Assembly (NCBI RefSeq): GCF_009372235.1
Contig: NZ_ML762920.1
Span: 341,298 to 405,297, forward strand
From: Dickeya oryzae
GTDB taxonomy: Bacteria > Pseudomonadota > Gammaproteobacteria > Enterobacterales > Enterobacteriaceae
Direction: 5' to 3'
DNA: 64,000 nt
Made by a program: the position numbers and the translations under genes. This document shows, in pieces, positions 1 to 8,898 of this stretch. A model generated the notes under the pieces. The model did no database searches. It was not told the origin of the DNA and saw nothing but the letters and a program-made list of their open reading frames with translations. Position 1 is the first letter of the stretch, and each line of letters opens with the position of its first letter.

Positions 1-3
1 GAA

Positions 4-42
4 CTACATCGCCCCCTTTGAGCGCCAGCATTGGCGATGTAG
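4..42. repeat. Inverted repeat, 10-bp arms
   Basis: A perfect 10-bp inverted repeat has arms at 4-13 and 33-42 and a 19-nt loop. No U-run follows on either strand. It may be a hairpin at the 3' end of a gene lying to the left of the window, but that gene cannot be seen. No ORF of interest lies in 1-298; the only other notable elements there are the KdgR-like palindrome (162-180) and a second inverted repeat (208-215/235-242). Confidence 0.35.
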
Positions 43-161
43 AAAATCGGCAATGAAGAGGCGTCGATGATGAAGAATATAGCCGGGAGGACACGCCCCC
101 ATACTTCTCAGTGCTGAAGGTAGTCGTTTAATGATGAGAGAAAAGTGATCATTGGCAAGCA

Positions 162-180
162 AATGAAACGATGTTTCTTT
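162..180. promoter_or_regulatory. KdgR-like operator (candidate)
   Basis: The 19 bases read AATGAAACGATGTTTCTTT. This fits the KdgR box of soft-rot bacteria (AATGAAACANTGTTTCATT) at all but two defined positions. KdgR represses pectin-catabolism genes in Dickeya and Pectobacterium. The box lies 119 bp beyond the araD stop codon, so its target is probably a gene transcribed leftward out of the window. A GAAAC/GTTTC hairpin followed by seven T could also act as a weak terminator. The operator role is inferred from the motif only. Confidence 0.5.
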
Positions 181-207
181 TTTTAAGATCTGCCATTTTG
201 TTTATTT

Positions 208-242
208 CGCAATGGAGAAAAAGATATCTATCCCCCATTGCG
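208..242 (-). terminator. Hairpin downstream of araD
   Basis: Arms at 208-215 and 235-242 form a perfect 8-bp inverted repeat (CGCAATGG/CCATTGCG) with a 19-nt loop, 57 bp past the araD stop codon. No clear U-tract follows on the minus strand, so it is only a possible araD 3'-end structure. Confidence 0.35.
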
Positions 243-298
243 AGAGGTAAAGCGCGTATGACGGGCAACCAGCGCGTGACGGTTAGATCCCTGATGAA

Positions 299-994
299 TC
301 ACTGCCCGTAGTAAGCGTTCTTACCGTGTTTACGCAGATAATGCTTATCCAACAACGTGGATTGCATTGGTTCCAATGCTGGGGTCAGTTGACGCGAGAA
401 AATCCCCATGTAAGCGATTTCTTCCAGCACCACGGCATTGTGCACCGCGTTATGCGCATCCGTTCCCCAGGCAAACGGGCCGTGGGCATTGACCAGCACC
501 GCCGGAATATCTTGTGGTGACAGGCCGCGTTCACGAAACGTCTCGACAATGACCTGCCCGGTTTCCCACTCATAACGCCCGTTGATTTCTGCCTCGGTCA
601 TCAATCGGGTGCAGGGAATCGGCCCATAGAAATAATCGGCGTGGGTGGTCCCCCACGGCGGTAAATCCTTACCCGCCTGTGACCAGATAGTGGCATGGCG
701 TGAGTGGGTATGGACAATTCCGCCCAACGATGAGAAAGCCAGATATAACACGCGGTGGGTATCGGTGTCAGACGAGGGCTTACGCTGCCCTTCCACAACC
801 CGGCCACTTTCCAGTTCAACGACAACCATGTCTTGCGCGGTCATCACGTCGTACTCGACACCTGAGGGTTTGATCACCATCAGACCGCGCTCACGATCCA
901 CCGCGCTCACGTTTCCCCAGGTGAAGGTCACCAGTTGATGCCGGGGTAAAGCCAGATTAGCTTCAAGCACCTGAATTTTAAGTTCTTCCAACAT
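299..994 (-). CDS. araD: L-ribulose-5-phosphate 4-epimerase
   Basis: This enzyme interconverts L-ribulose 5-phosphate and D-xylulose 5-phosphate, the last step of L-arabinose catabolism before the pentose phosphate pathway, in the cytosol. The protein has 231 residues, the same length as E. coli AraD, and aligns with it throughout. The zinc and catalytic residues D76, H95, H97 and H171 fall at the E. coli positions, in HTHSRH and NAHGPF. The ORF is open a further 53 codons upstream, but the second of two adjacent ATG codons (994) has an AGGAGG at 7 nt and gives the family N-terminus MLEELK. The paralogues UlaF and SgbE act on the same substrate; sequence similarity favours AraD. No araB or araA is next to it, so it stands alone here, with osmB divergent upstream. 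Confidence 0.9.
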   Translation of the reverse strand: MLEELKIQVLEANLALPRHQLVTFTWGNVSAVDRERGLMVIKPSGVEYDVMTAQDMVVVELESGRVVEGQRKPSSDTDTHRVLYLAFSSLGGIVHTHSRHATIWSQAGKDLPPWGTTHADYFYGPIPCTRLMTEAEINGRYEWETGQVIVETFRERGLSPQDIPAVLVNAHGPFAWGTDAHNAVHNAVVLEEIAYMGIFSRQLTPALEPMQSTLLDKHYLRKHGKNAYYGQ

Positions 995-1348
995 CATCCG
1001 CCCTCCTGTGTGGTTTGCCCTATTCTCACGTTGGGCTACCGGCACAGGTATGGGCTGAATGGCTGAAAAACGGGCTGTGTTCTGCTGGGACGACAGGAAA
1101 GGGATCACAGCGACACCGAAGGCGTGCCTGAAAGCGGGTCGTATTGTCGCCATCGCCGCCAGCCTACTGTGAATTAAGAGTTTTTCACCTGTTACGCCCC
1201 CTGCCGATAATTATACTGGCAGACAGATAGACACAGCACGTCACGGCAAGTCATCGCGCACTGTCATAACGCCCCTTGCCACGACAATAACATTGTTCAT
1301 GGCCGTGATAACCCGCTGCCGTGACAGGTGAACAACCGGAGAAGAACC

Positions 1349-1564
1349 ATGCAAATCAATAAAAAATTCACAACCGCCGTTCTGGCTATGGTGATCGTCA
1401 GTACACTGGCAGGCTGTGCCGGTATGAACAAACGGCAACGAAATACCGCCATCGGCGCGGGGATTGGCGCACTCGGCGGCGCGGTATTGACCAACGGCAG
1501 CGCCCTCGGCACGGTTGGCGGCGCGGCGGTAGGTGGCATCATCGGTCACCAGACGACCCGATAA
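1349..1564 (+). CDS. osmB: Osmotically inducible lipoprotein OsmB
   Basis: OsmB is a small outer-membrane lipoprotein of 71 residues, induced by osmotic and envelope stress in E. coli; its molecular role is not settled. The signal peptide ends in a lipobox LAGC. The rest is a glycine-zipper segment of repeated GAGIGALGGAV-type small residues. An upstream in-frame GTG at 1328 would add seven residues, but the ATG at 1349, preceded by GGAGAAG, gives the family N-terminus. It is divergent from araD and convergent with yciH, with a strong two-way terminator directly after it. The neighbourhood osmB-yciH-pyrF is the same as in E. coli. Confidence 0.93.
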   Translation: MQINKKFTTAVLAMVIVSTLAGCAGMNKRQRNTAIGAGIGALGGAVLTNGSALGTVGGAAVGGIIGHQTTR

Positions 1565-1573
1565 CCAGCCCGC

Positions 1574-1610
1574 AAAACACACAGGCTCCCAAGGGAGCCT
1601 GTGTGTTTTT
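1574..1610. terminator. Bidirectional terminator osmB/yciH
   Basis: A perfect 17-bp stem (1574-1590 and 1593-1609) with a 2-nt loop is flanked by A-runs on the left and T-runs on the right, so it can stop transcription from osmB on + and from yciH on -. Confidence 0.9.
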
Positions 1611-1674
1611 ATACTGCTATGTTCATATGGCTATTTTCATGCTGTTATCAATGCCTGTCGCGCCACAGAGAAGG

Positions 1675-2001
1675 TTAGCCTCCAGCCAGCTTGACCTTCA
1701 TCCCTTTGGCTTCCAGCAACTGCTTGAGTTGATCGCGTTTGTCGCCCTGAATTTCGATCACCCCGTCTTTAACCGCACCGCCACAACCGCACTTCTTTTT
1801 CAGTTCTGCTGCCAGCAAGTCCAGCGCCGCGTCATCCAGATCGATACCGGTAATCAGGCAAACGCCCTTACCTTTGCGACCACTGGTCTGGCGTTGAATG
1901 CGCACAATGCCGTCGCCTTTCGGACGGGCCGCTTTCTGCTCGGGTTCATCAATTCGCCCGGTTTCGGTGGAATACACCAGTCGGCTGTTATCGTCGCGCA
2001 T
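1675..2001 (-). CDS. yciH: SUI1/eIF1-like translation factor YciH
   Basis: This is a 108-residue protein of the eIF1/SUI1 family. E. coli YciH influences the fidelity of translation initiation in vitro. The conserved C-terminal SUI1 fold is visible from about residue 35 on (GKGVCLITGIDLDD, KKKCGCGGAVKDGVIEIQGD). The start codon shares one base with the pyrF stop codon (TAATG), so the two genes are one transcription unit and yciH is probably translated by coupling. Confidence 0.93.
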   Translation of the reverse strand: MRDDNSRLVYSTETGRIDEPEQKAARPKGDGIVRIQRQTSGRKGKGVCLITGIDLDDAALDLLAAELKKKCGCGGAVKDGVIEIQGDKRDQLKQLLEAKGMKVKLAGG

Positions 2002-2750
2002 TATTTCTCTCCCAGCGAAGCCAAAATCGTTTTCAGGGTCAGCGCCGGATCAGCGGACTGGGTAATAGGACGGCCAATCACCATGTAATCCACACCGGCG
2101 TGTTGTGCCTGCTGCGGCGTCATAATCCGACGCTGATCGCCAGCATCGCTGCCCGCCGGGCGAATACCAGGGGTCACCAGCCGGAAATCCGCACCGCACA
2201 CCTGCTTGAGCCGCACGGCTTCATGGGCAGAACACACCACCCCATCCAGACCGCACTGCTGGGTCAACCGCGCCAGTTTTTCTGCCTGCTCGGCCGGAGA
2301 GAGCGTAATCCCCAGTCCCTGCAAGTCCGCGTCATCCATGCTGGTCAGTACCGTCACGGCTATCAGTAACGGCGCGTCGCTCCCAAACGGCACCAGCGCC
2401 TCACGGGCGGCTGTCATCATGCGAGCCCCACCGCTGGCATGGACATTCACCATCCATACTCCCAACTCTGCCGCAGCGGCGACAGCTCTGGCCGTGGTGT
2501 TGGGAATATCGTGAAACTTAAGATCGAGAAACACCTCAAAACCACGCTGTTGCAAATCGCTGACCAGTTGCGGCCCGAACAACGTGAACATCTCTTTGCC
2601 GACCTTCAGCCGACAGTCACGTGGATCGATACGGTCGACAAACGCATAGGCGGCATGTTGATCGGCGTAATCCAGCGCCACAATGATCGGCGAGCCTGAA
2701 GCCGTGATATGCGAAGGCGTCGTATTCGAAGAGATGATTGGGCTGTTCAC
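2001..2750 (-). CDS. pyrF: Orotidine-5'-phosphate decarboxylase
   Basis: PyrF performs the last step of UMP synthesis, decarboxylating OMP. The hallmark catalytic segment [10 protein letters not shown] and the phosphate-binding loop VTPGIRP are present. The ORF can be opened to an ATG at 2789, but that codon has no Shine-Dalgarno sequence. A GTG at 2750 is preceded by GGGAG at 7 nt and gives 249 residues, close to the 245 of E. coli, so I chose it; the first 20 residues are poorly conserved either way. It is followed by yciH with a one-base overlap and preceded by lapB on the same strand, as in E. coli. Confidence 0.93.
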   Translation of the reverse strand: MNSPIISSNTTPSHITASGSPIIVALDYADQHAAYAFVDRIDPRDCRLKVGKEMFTLFGPQLVSDLQQRGFEVFLDLKFHDIPNTTARAVAAAAELGVWMVNVHASGGARMMTAAREALVPFGSDAPLLIAVTVLTSMDDADLQGLGITLSPAEQAEKLARLTQQCGLDGVVCSAHEAVRLKQVCGADFRLVTPGIRPAGSDAGDQRRIMTPQQAQHAGVDYMVIGRPITQSADPALTLKTILASLGEK

Positions 2751-2985
2751 TGGTATGCTCCCGTCGTTAAGCGTGAGTGAGTTAATCATTTTATGGCGCG
2801 CATTCTACCCGCCCCTGCTCCTAAATGCCAAACCGCGCCGATGCCTAACCCAGCGTAGCGTTGACAGGCCTTTAGTATGTTGTAACTAAATGACATGGTA
2901 CAGGAGGAAGAAAATGACGAGGTGACGTGACGAGCCATTCTGGCCGCGCGGGGATAACGGTTGGGGAACCGAATAGCCGGACGAC

Positions 2986-4155
2986 TTATTCCCCGTCCAG
3001 CCCGCGAATCGGTTTAACACTGGCCCAGGTGCGGCAGGAAGGACAATGCCAGTAGAGTGATTGCGAGGTAAAACCGCATTTATGGCAACGGTAGCGTGGT
3101 TTGGCCTGGATTTGCTCGCCGACCATGTTACGCAGCACCAGCAGGCTTTCTTTAGCACGGCCATCTTCTGCTTCACGCAGATGGTAGTCAATCAAGCGGT
3201 GGAACACCCGCATTGTGGGATGGCGCTGCAACTGGCGTGTGACGTAAGTCTGTGCCGACTCGGTGCTTTCGTACTGTTCCAGCACATCGGCCATCATCAG
3301 GTCTGCCGTGGAACCGCTTTTCTCTTCAACACAACGCCGCAGAAATGCCGCCCACCCTTCAGGCTGTTCCAGGTGACGGTAGCACTCCTGCAACATCGGC
3401 AGCGTTTCACTGACCAGCTCGGTATCCTGCTCCAGCACCTGCTGCAGTAATGCGACAGCCTGTGCGTAATTCTGCTGCGCCATATAAATGCGCCCCAGCA
3501 TAATGGACACGCGCGCGCATTGACTATCCGCCGCCGATGCCTTTTTCAACATCGCCAGGGCTTTATCAAGATCATCGCTGCCCATCGCCTGTAGCGACTG
3601 TTCACAATAGAAGTGGGCGATTTCACTGCGAAATTGCGTTTTGCCCAATTTCACCAGCTTTTCAGCGGTGTCGATAGCGTTTGGCCAGTCACTGGTGGAT
3701 TGATGAATCTGAAGCAGTTGCTGCAACGCACTGACGCGAAAATCCTCTTCATCCACCAGTTGCTTAAAAATCTCTTCGGCGCGGTCGTACAAACCCGCCA
3801 CCATATAGTCACGCCCCAGTTGCTGTACCGCTAACAGGCGTTGTTCAAAACTGAGGGACGCGCTTTCGGTGAGCGCCTGATGGATACGGATAGCCCTGTC
3901 GACCTCGCCGCGCGAGCGAAACAGGTTGCCTAGCGTCAGGTGAGCTTCAAAGGTATTGCTGTCATCTTTGAGCATGTCGAGAAACAACTCGACCGCTTTA
4001 TCCTGCTGGTTAGACAGCAGAAAGTTCACCCCGGTGACATAATCACGCGACAGGCGGTTGGTTTCGTCCTGCTTGTCCTGCTGTGCACTCCTGCGCCCCA
4101 TATACCAGCCATAGGCGGCGGCAACCGGCAGCAACAGAAACAGCAGTTCTAGCAT
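2986..4155 (-). CDS. lapB: LPS assembly regulator LapB (YciM)
   Basis: LapB is an inner-membrane protein that presents LpxC to the FtsH protease and so limits lipopolysaccharide synthesis; it is essential in E. coli. It has 389 residues, identical in length to E. coli. One N-terminal transmembrane helix (about 1-18) is followed by a long array of TPR-like helical repeats (about 35-345). A rubredoxin-like metal knuckle closes the protein, with cysteines at 357, 360, 371 and 374 (CHKC, CPSC). It lies 11 bp downstream of lapA in the same operon. Confidence 0.96.
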   Translation of the reverse strand: MLELLFLLLPVAAAYGWYMGRRSAQQDKQDETNRLSRDYVTGVNFLLSNQQDKAVELFLDMLKDDSNTFEAHLTLGNLFRSRGEVDRAIRIHQALTESASLSFEQRLLAVQQLGRDYMVAGLYDRAEEIFKQLVDEEDFRVSALQQLLQIHQSTSDWPNAIDTAEKLVKLGKTQFRSEIAHFYCEQSLQAMGSDDLDKALAMLKKASAADSQCARVSIMLGRIYMAQQNYAQAVALLQQVLEQDTELVSETLPMLQECYRHLEQPEGWAAFLRRCVEEKSGSTADLMMADVLEQYESTESAQTYVTRQLQRHPTMRVFHRLIDYHLREAEDGRAKESLLVLRNMVGEQIQAKPRYRCHKCGFTSQSLYWHCPSCRTWASVKPIRGLDGE

Positions 4156-4166
4156 GGAGGCGATCC

Positions 4167-4475
4167 TTAGTGGGTAGCGGACTCAGCGGAGGTCGCACCG
4201 CTGGCGCTCTCCGGGGCAGACAGTTGCTGCTCAAGACGTTTAATTTTACGTTGTTCCCGCCCTAGCGCAATGCGCAGGCGCAGATAAAACAGGCCGCAGA
4301 TCACCCAGCCGAGCGCAAAACCAGCAGCAAACAGCGTTGCCAGCAACGTCGACAACCGGTATTCCCCCTGCGCCAGCAGGTAGTTAAAAGTAATCACCTG
4401 ATCGTTATGCGCTCCCAGCGTGATCGATACGATGAATACCGCCAGCACCAGAAAAAAAATCAGCATATATTTCAC
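4167..4475 (-). CDS. lapA: LapA (YciS) membrane protein
   Basis: LapA is a 102-residue inner-membrane partner of LapB in LPS biogenesis. It has two predicted transmembrane helices (about 3-22 and 42-64), an NDQ..TFNYLLAQGEYRLSTLLA segment between them and a basic coiled-coil tail. The start codon is GTG with AGGA at 7 nt; an ATG three codons later has no better signal, and the GTG gives the E. coli N-terminus MKYxLIF. It forms an operon with lapB. Confidence 0.94.
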   Translation of the reverse strand: MKYMLIFFLVLAVFIVSITLGAHNDQVITFNYLLAQGEYRLSTLLATLFAAGFALGWVICGLFYLRLRIALGREQRKIKRLEQQLSAPESASGATSAESATH

Positions 4476-4779
4476 GTTCGCTTCCTGTGATATCGCCTTA
4501 AACGGATGAATTATGCCAAATTTCGGCAGTGAACCCTATTAACTTAACATTTCCTCAGCGGAGGGGGAACGCTAACGGGGGTCGTGAAAGGAAAAACGGG
4601 GGATAAGCGGCACACTACCGATACACCAGCGGTGGCAGCGACAGTCAATCCGCGAAGCCGCCTGCTGGCATTGGTATCTACCGGCATCTGTATACATCGG
4701 CTGTGAGTATCCAGATGATGGATACCCATGTCGCCATACCCGCACAACCGATTTCCTTATCAGCGATTCTTATCAGCCA
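4476..4779. other. Intergenic lapA-pgpB, no gene seen
   Basis: These 304 bases lie between pgpB and lapA, both leftward. Only short spurious ORFs occur. The lapA promoter is expected near 4500-4560 but I see no convincing hexamer pair. Confidence 0.5.
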
Positions 4780-5556
4780 TCATCGGGCGTTCGGGCGCGC
4801 TTGCTGGTGATGCCGTGTTACTGTTTTGGGTGGCACTACCGCCAGCAGTGGCCCACACCAGCGCTGCGCCAGCAAGACTGCCACCAGCGAGACTACCGCG
4901 CCTATCAGGGTGGCGGCTGCCACATCCTGCGGCCAGTGCATCCCCAGCAACAAGCGGCTGGCAATCACACTATTTGCCCACAGTACGATGAGAGAAACCA
5001 TCAGATAATGACGCCGCGTCCACAGTAATCCCACCGCCAGCAACGCCCAGGTGGCGGCAAACACGGTGTGGCCCGATGGGAAAGAGTAATCCGCCTGTTC
5101 CTGCCAATGCTGACGCTGCCAGGGAGGCAATTGCGAGACCTGCTGAAGCTGCTGTTCCAGCAAGCTGGCACGCTCGCTGGCGGGTAATGCGTAAAAATAG
5201 TGCTCATCCACCTGATGCGCTTGTTCGAGCCAGACCACAAAGGGCCGGGCTTCCTGCGTCAGGTTTTTCGTTACGGATTTCACCCCCTGCCCCAGCACGA
5301 TGCTGGCAAACAAGATAGCCAGCAGAGTCAACGTCGGGCGCAAAGGGAGTCGCAGCAGCCATAAAAACCAGACCGACAGCACCACGCTGGTTAGAATTCC
5401 CCACGGGGCTGATACTGTCTGTGTCATCCAGAATAACGGTTTGAGCCACCATCCTGACACGGTTGGCTGCCAGTGCCATCCCGTGATCCAGACCAAAATA
5501 GGCAACACCATCAACGATATTGTGCCAATTACGGTGCGTCTGGCGAGGTCGTACAT
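4780..5556 (-). CDS. pgpB: Phosphatidylglycerophosphatase B / undecaprenyl-PP phosphatase
   Basis: PgpB is an integral inner-membrane PAP2-family phosphatase that dephosphorylates phosphatidylglycerol phosphate and undecaprenyl pyrophosphate. All three catalytic motifs sit at E. coli numbering: K97-x6-R104-P105, S161-G162-H163 and S200-R201-x5-H207-x3-D211. Several transmembrane helices are evident. It has 258 residues (254 in E. coli). GGGAGAAG precedes the ATG. It is divergent from ribA across about 250 bp, as in E. coli. Confidence 0.95.
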   Translation of the reverse strand: MYDLARRTVIGTISLMVLPILVWITGWHWQPTVSGWWLKPLFWMTQTVSAPWGILTSVVLSVWFLWLLRLPLRPTLTLLAILFASIVLGQGVKSVTKNLTQEARPFVVWLEQAHQVDEHYFYALPASERASLLEQQLQQVSQLPPWQRQHWQEQADYSFPSGHTVFAATWALLAVGLLWTRRHYLMVSLIVLWANSVIASRLLLGMHWPQDVAAATLIGAVVSLVAVLLAQRWCGPLLAVVPPKTVTRHHQQARPNAR

Positions 5557-5809
5557 TACTTCTCCCTATAATTCAGCAGGATATTAGAACAAAATTTTTA
5601 CATTTTTATCAAAAAATGGGACATCGGTTTTCAGTATGACGTAAACTATCTGTCAGTTCTGTCAACGACACCACGATTATCCCGAATCATTCAGTCATCG
5701 ATAACAAAGCAGGTGACTATCCGCTACCGGGGCTCAGCACGGCGGCGGCGATACGAGGTTCCCTTCCTGCCTGGAGCGGGAATTTATCATTTATGCGTTG
5801 GAGAGTAAC

Positions 5810-6403
5810 ATGCAGCTAAAACGGGTGGCGGAAGCCAAACTACCCACTCCGTGGGGCGATTTCCTGATGGTAGGATTCGAGGAAACAGCAACCGGGCGCG
5901 ATCACCTGGCGTTAGTGTACGGTGATATTTCCAGTCCCGAACCGGTACTGGCGCGGGTGCACTCTGAATGTCTGACGGGTGATGCATTGTTTAGCCTGCG
6001 TTGTGATTGCGGCTTTCAACTGGAAGCCGCTCTCAATCACATTGCCGAAGAAGGGCGCGGCATTCTGCTGTATCACCGTCAGGAAGGACGTAACATCGGT
6101 CTGTTGAATAAAATCCGGGCTTATGCGCTACAGGATCAAGGCGCCGACACCGTGGAAGCGAACCACCAGTTGGGCTTCGCCGCCGATGAGCGAGATTTCA
6201 CACTGTGTGCGGATATGTTCAAGCTACTGAACGTGGAAGCGGTACGTCTTTTGACCAACAACCCGAAGAAAGTCACCATCCTGACCGAAGCGGGCATCAA
6301 CATCGTTGAACGTGTGCCGCTCATCGTCGGTCGCAATCCGAAAAACGAGCATTATCTGGCCACCAAGGCCGCCAAAATGGGCCACTTGCTGGACAGCAAA
6401 TAA
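5810..6403 (+). CDS. ribA: GTP cyclohydrolase II
   Basis: RibA opens GTP to a pyrimidine and formate, the first step of riboflavin synthesis. The zinc cysteines lie in [22 protein letters not shown], and the catalytic stretch [21 protein letters not shown] follows. It has 197 residues (196 in E. coli). A TTG four codons upstream is in frame, but ATG 5810 has GGAGAG in front of it. No FMN-riboswitch-like leader is visible upstream. A hairpin follows at 6419-6445. Confidence 0.96.
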   Translation: MQLKRVAEAKLPTPWGDFLMVGFEETATGRDHLALVYGDISSPEPVLARVHSECLTGDALFSLRCDCGFQLEAALNHIAEEGRGILLYHRQEGRNIGLLNKIRAYALQDQGADTVEANHQLGFAADERDFTLCADMFKLLNVEAVRLLTNNPKKVTILTEAGINIVERVPLIVGRNPKNEHYLATKAAKMGHLLDSK

Positions 6404-6418
6404 TCCCCCGTTCATTGT

Positions 6419-6445
6419 CACACCAGGCGGTCACCACCTGGTGTG
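6419..6445. terminator. Hairpin between ribA and the peptide-binding gene
   Basis: CACACCAGG (6419-6427) pairs with CCTGGTGTG (6437-6445), followed by TTCTTG. It separates two convergent genes and probably serves as a modest terminator for both. Confidence 0.6.
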
Positions 6446-6469
6446 TTCTTGCCAGTCAATGCTCGCCAA

Positions 6470-8089
6470 TCAATGTTTGACGATATAAATATCCTTGCTG
6501 TAGAAATCCCCTTTCAGGTCAGGTTTAAACCCACCCACATACGGTTTCACCAACTGGCTACGCACGTAATAATAAATCGGGATCAACGGCATTTGCTGTT
6601 GCAGGATAGTTTCCGCCTGATGATAAAGCGCGTTGCGCGCTTCCAATGAGGATGCCATCACCGCTTTATCCAACACCTCGTCGTAAGCCTTGTCAGTAAA
6701 CTTGCCGGTGTTATTGCTGTCGTTGGCGCGCAGGGTGTCAAAATAGGTGGAAGGCTCATTATAGTCAGCCCCCCAGGAGTTCCTCACGACCTCGAAGTTG
6801 CCGGTACGCGAAGTATCCAGCAGCGTTTTCCACTCCTGATTCAGCAATGTCGCCTCCGCACCGAGGTTTTGCTTCCACATAGAAGCGGCAGCAATAGCAA
6901 TCTTTTGATGGGATTCGGAGGTGTTATACAACAACTGGAATTTCAGCGGATGGCTGGCATCGAAGCCCGCTTCCTTGAGCAGTTTTTTCGCTTCAGCGTT
7001 ACGCTGCTGCTGCGTCCAGCTCGCCCATTCCGGCTGATTGCTGGTATAGCCAGCCATGCCGCGTGGCACGTAGTTATACGCCGGTATCTGGCCCTGCCCC
7101 AACACCTTGTCGGCAATCACGCTCTTATCGAGCGCCAGGTCCAGTGCACGTCTGACCCGTGGGTCGTTAAACGGGGGTTTTTGGGTATTGAAGCGATAAA
7201 TATATGTCGAAAGATAAGGCGTCACCTTGACTTCATTCGGTAGTTCCTGTTGCAAGGATTTAAACAACTGGTTGGGCATGGTGTACGTTGTGTCGACTTC
7301 CCCCGCCTTATAGCGGTTGACTTCGGCCGTATTGGAGACGATGACCAGATAGGTCACTTTGTTCAATACTGTGTGGGCGTTATCCCAATAGTTAACGTTA
7401 CGTTTGGCGGTGATACGCTCGTTGACGACCCACTCGGTTGGCACAAACGGCCCGCTGCCGACAAAATTGCTCGTTTGGGTCCATTTGTCGCCGAATTTCT
7501 CAATGGCCGCTTTCGGCACAGTCACCATCACATAGTGGTCAACCATCGGCAGGAAATAAGACAGCGGTTGATCCAGCGTGACCTGTACCGTTTGTTTATC
7601 CAGCGCCTTAATACCCAACTCCTGCGGGCTCTTCTTACCCGCGATAATGTCGCTGGCATTCAACACGTGCATACTGCCGAGGTAACTTTGATACGGCGAC
7701 AAGGTTTTGGGGTCTATCAGACGTTGCCAGCTAAACACCACATCGTCAGCGGTGATCGGGCTACCGTCCGACCATTTCAGCCCCGGGCGCAGGTGGAACG
7801 TCCAGACCTGATTGTCTTTATTTTCCCAGCGATCCGCTAAACCGGGTGCCACCGTGCCGTCATCATGTACCGACACCAGCTTTTCAAAAAAATCGTGGAC
7901 CAGGTTTCCTTCAACGTCACTTTCTATTTTATGTGGATCCAGCGACGCAGGCTCGGACCCATTGGCTCGAACCAGTTCCTGTTTATCTGCCAGTTGAACA
8001 CCTGCCGGTACCACCGCTGCCTGCACTGAAACCGCGGCAACACTCAACACCCCCAAAATGGATGCCAGCCAACCCTTGTCTATCGTCAT
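6470..8089 (-). CDS. Periplasmic oligopeptide-binding protein (OppA/MppA family)
   Basis: This is a 539-residue solute-binding protein of the SBP5 family, the periplasmic receptor of an oligopeptide ABC importer. A Sec signal peptide spans about 1-24, cleaved near VQA-AVV. Family hallmarks run through the protein: EPASLDPHKIE, WTFHLRPGLKWSDGSPITADD, YKAGEVDTTY, FNDPRVRRALDLALDK and the C-terminal DIYIVKH. It resembles both OppA and the murein-tripeptide receptor MppA, so I give no symbol. No oppBCDF permease or ATPase genes lie nearby; such orphan receptors usually share the permease encoded elsewhere. AGGAG precedes the ATG. Confidence 0.9.
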   Translation of the reverse strand: MTIDKGWLASILGVLSVAAVSVQAAVVPAGVQLADKQELVRANGSEPASLDPHKIESDVEGNLVHDFFEKLVSVHDDGTVAPGLADRWENKDNQVWTFHLRPGLKWSDGSPITADDVVFSWQRLIDPKTLSPYQSYLGSMHVLNASDIIAGKKSPQELGIKALDKQTVQVTLDQPLSYFLPMVDHYVMVTVPKAAIEKFGDKWTQTSNFVGSGPFVPTEWVVNERITAKRNVNYWDNAHTVLNKVTYLVIVSNTAEVNRYKAGEVDTTYTMPNQLFKSLQQELPNEVKVTPYLSTYIYRFNTQKPPFNDPRVRRALDLALDKSVIADKVLGQGQIPAYNYVPRGMAGYTSNQPEWASWTQQQRNAEAKKLLKEAGFDASHPLKFQLLYNTSESHQKIAIAAASMWKQNLGAEATLLNQEWKTLLDTSRTGNFEVVRNSWGADYNEPSTYFDTLRANDSNNTGKFTDKAYDEVLDKAVMASSLEARNALYHQAETILQQQMPLIPIYYYVRSQLVKPYVGGFKPDLKGDFYSKDIYIVKH

Positions 8090-8744
8090 TCTGTGCTCCT
8101 CTGCATCTCGGTCTTATTTCCATTTACCGTGGCATAACAACCGTTACCCCACGATTTGAATTATTCAGGTGCAATAATTTTATGTTATGAATCATGGCAT
8201 TAAGCCATCAACCACTAATACTGTATCTGTGAGAACAGTACAAGTGCGCAACGCACAATTCCCACCACATTGCCATAGTCACCAACCTTTTCGGAGTAGA
8301 TGCCAGGCGTAAACAGAGGGAGAGCGTTCTGCAGCGACACTCTGAGCCAGAATAAGGATAGCGTGATAATGCCAACGGGCCCGGCACGTCATTAGATCCC
8401 GGCGCGTTATTAGATGATGGTTTACATCTGCGGATAACAGGTAGGGTGGCAACGGATTTGTCCGATAGCTGGAGGCATCAAGATTGCATTATCGTCGATC
8501 GTGCGTCCTGGCGTGTTGACCAATGATAGATCGCACGTTTAACGCATTCTTAGCACACCAAATTATAAGATAAACCACATATCAGGGTGAACATTCCCTC
8601 ATTGCAACCGATAACAATAGGAAGAAGAGGACGCTCTGCAGACTAACGAATATTGGGAAAAGGAGACAACCCGGCAGTGCGTTGATTTCACAGCACTCTT
8701 ATCTTGCGATGCCGCGCACAACCTGATTCTGTGATTTATAGCAA
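8090..8744. other. Long intergenic region, no gene seen
   Basis: Between the peptide-binding gene and gst there are about 800 bases without a convincing ORF on either strand. The stretch is moderately AT-rich and should hold the divergent promoter of the peptide-binding gene. I recognise no tRNA, sRNA or insertion-sequence end. Confidence 0.5.
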
Positions 8745-8764
8745 TATAATTTACACGATCGTGT
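8723..8764 (+). promoter_or_regulatory. gst promoter with a 12-bp palindrome
   Basis: A perfect -10 hexamer TATAAT lies at 8745-8750, with a weak -35-like CTGATT 16 bp upstream. The palindrome ACACGATCGTGT (8753-8764) covers the expected transcription start, a typical repressor position. The regulator is unknown. Confidence 0.5.
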
Positions 8765-8898
8765 GAAAACGCTTACGTTGTTAACACTATGCTCTGGCAG
8801 TACATACTCTGACCGAACATGCGCCGATACAATGTGCACTGACACGATATACCTGACACTACAACTCACCGCAAAGACGTTTACTGAAGGAATGGCGA

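Noticed and set aside
5557-5809. FMN riboswitch before ribA
   Set aside because: The conserved RFN-element segments are not seen; in enterobacteria this riboswitch belongs to ribB.
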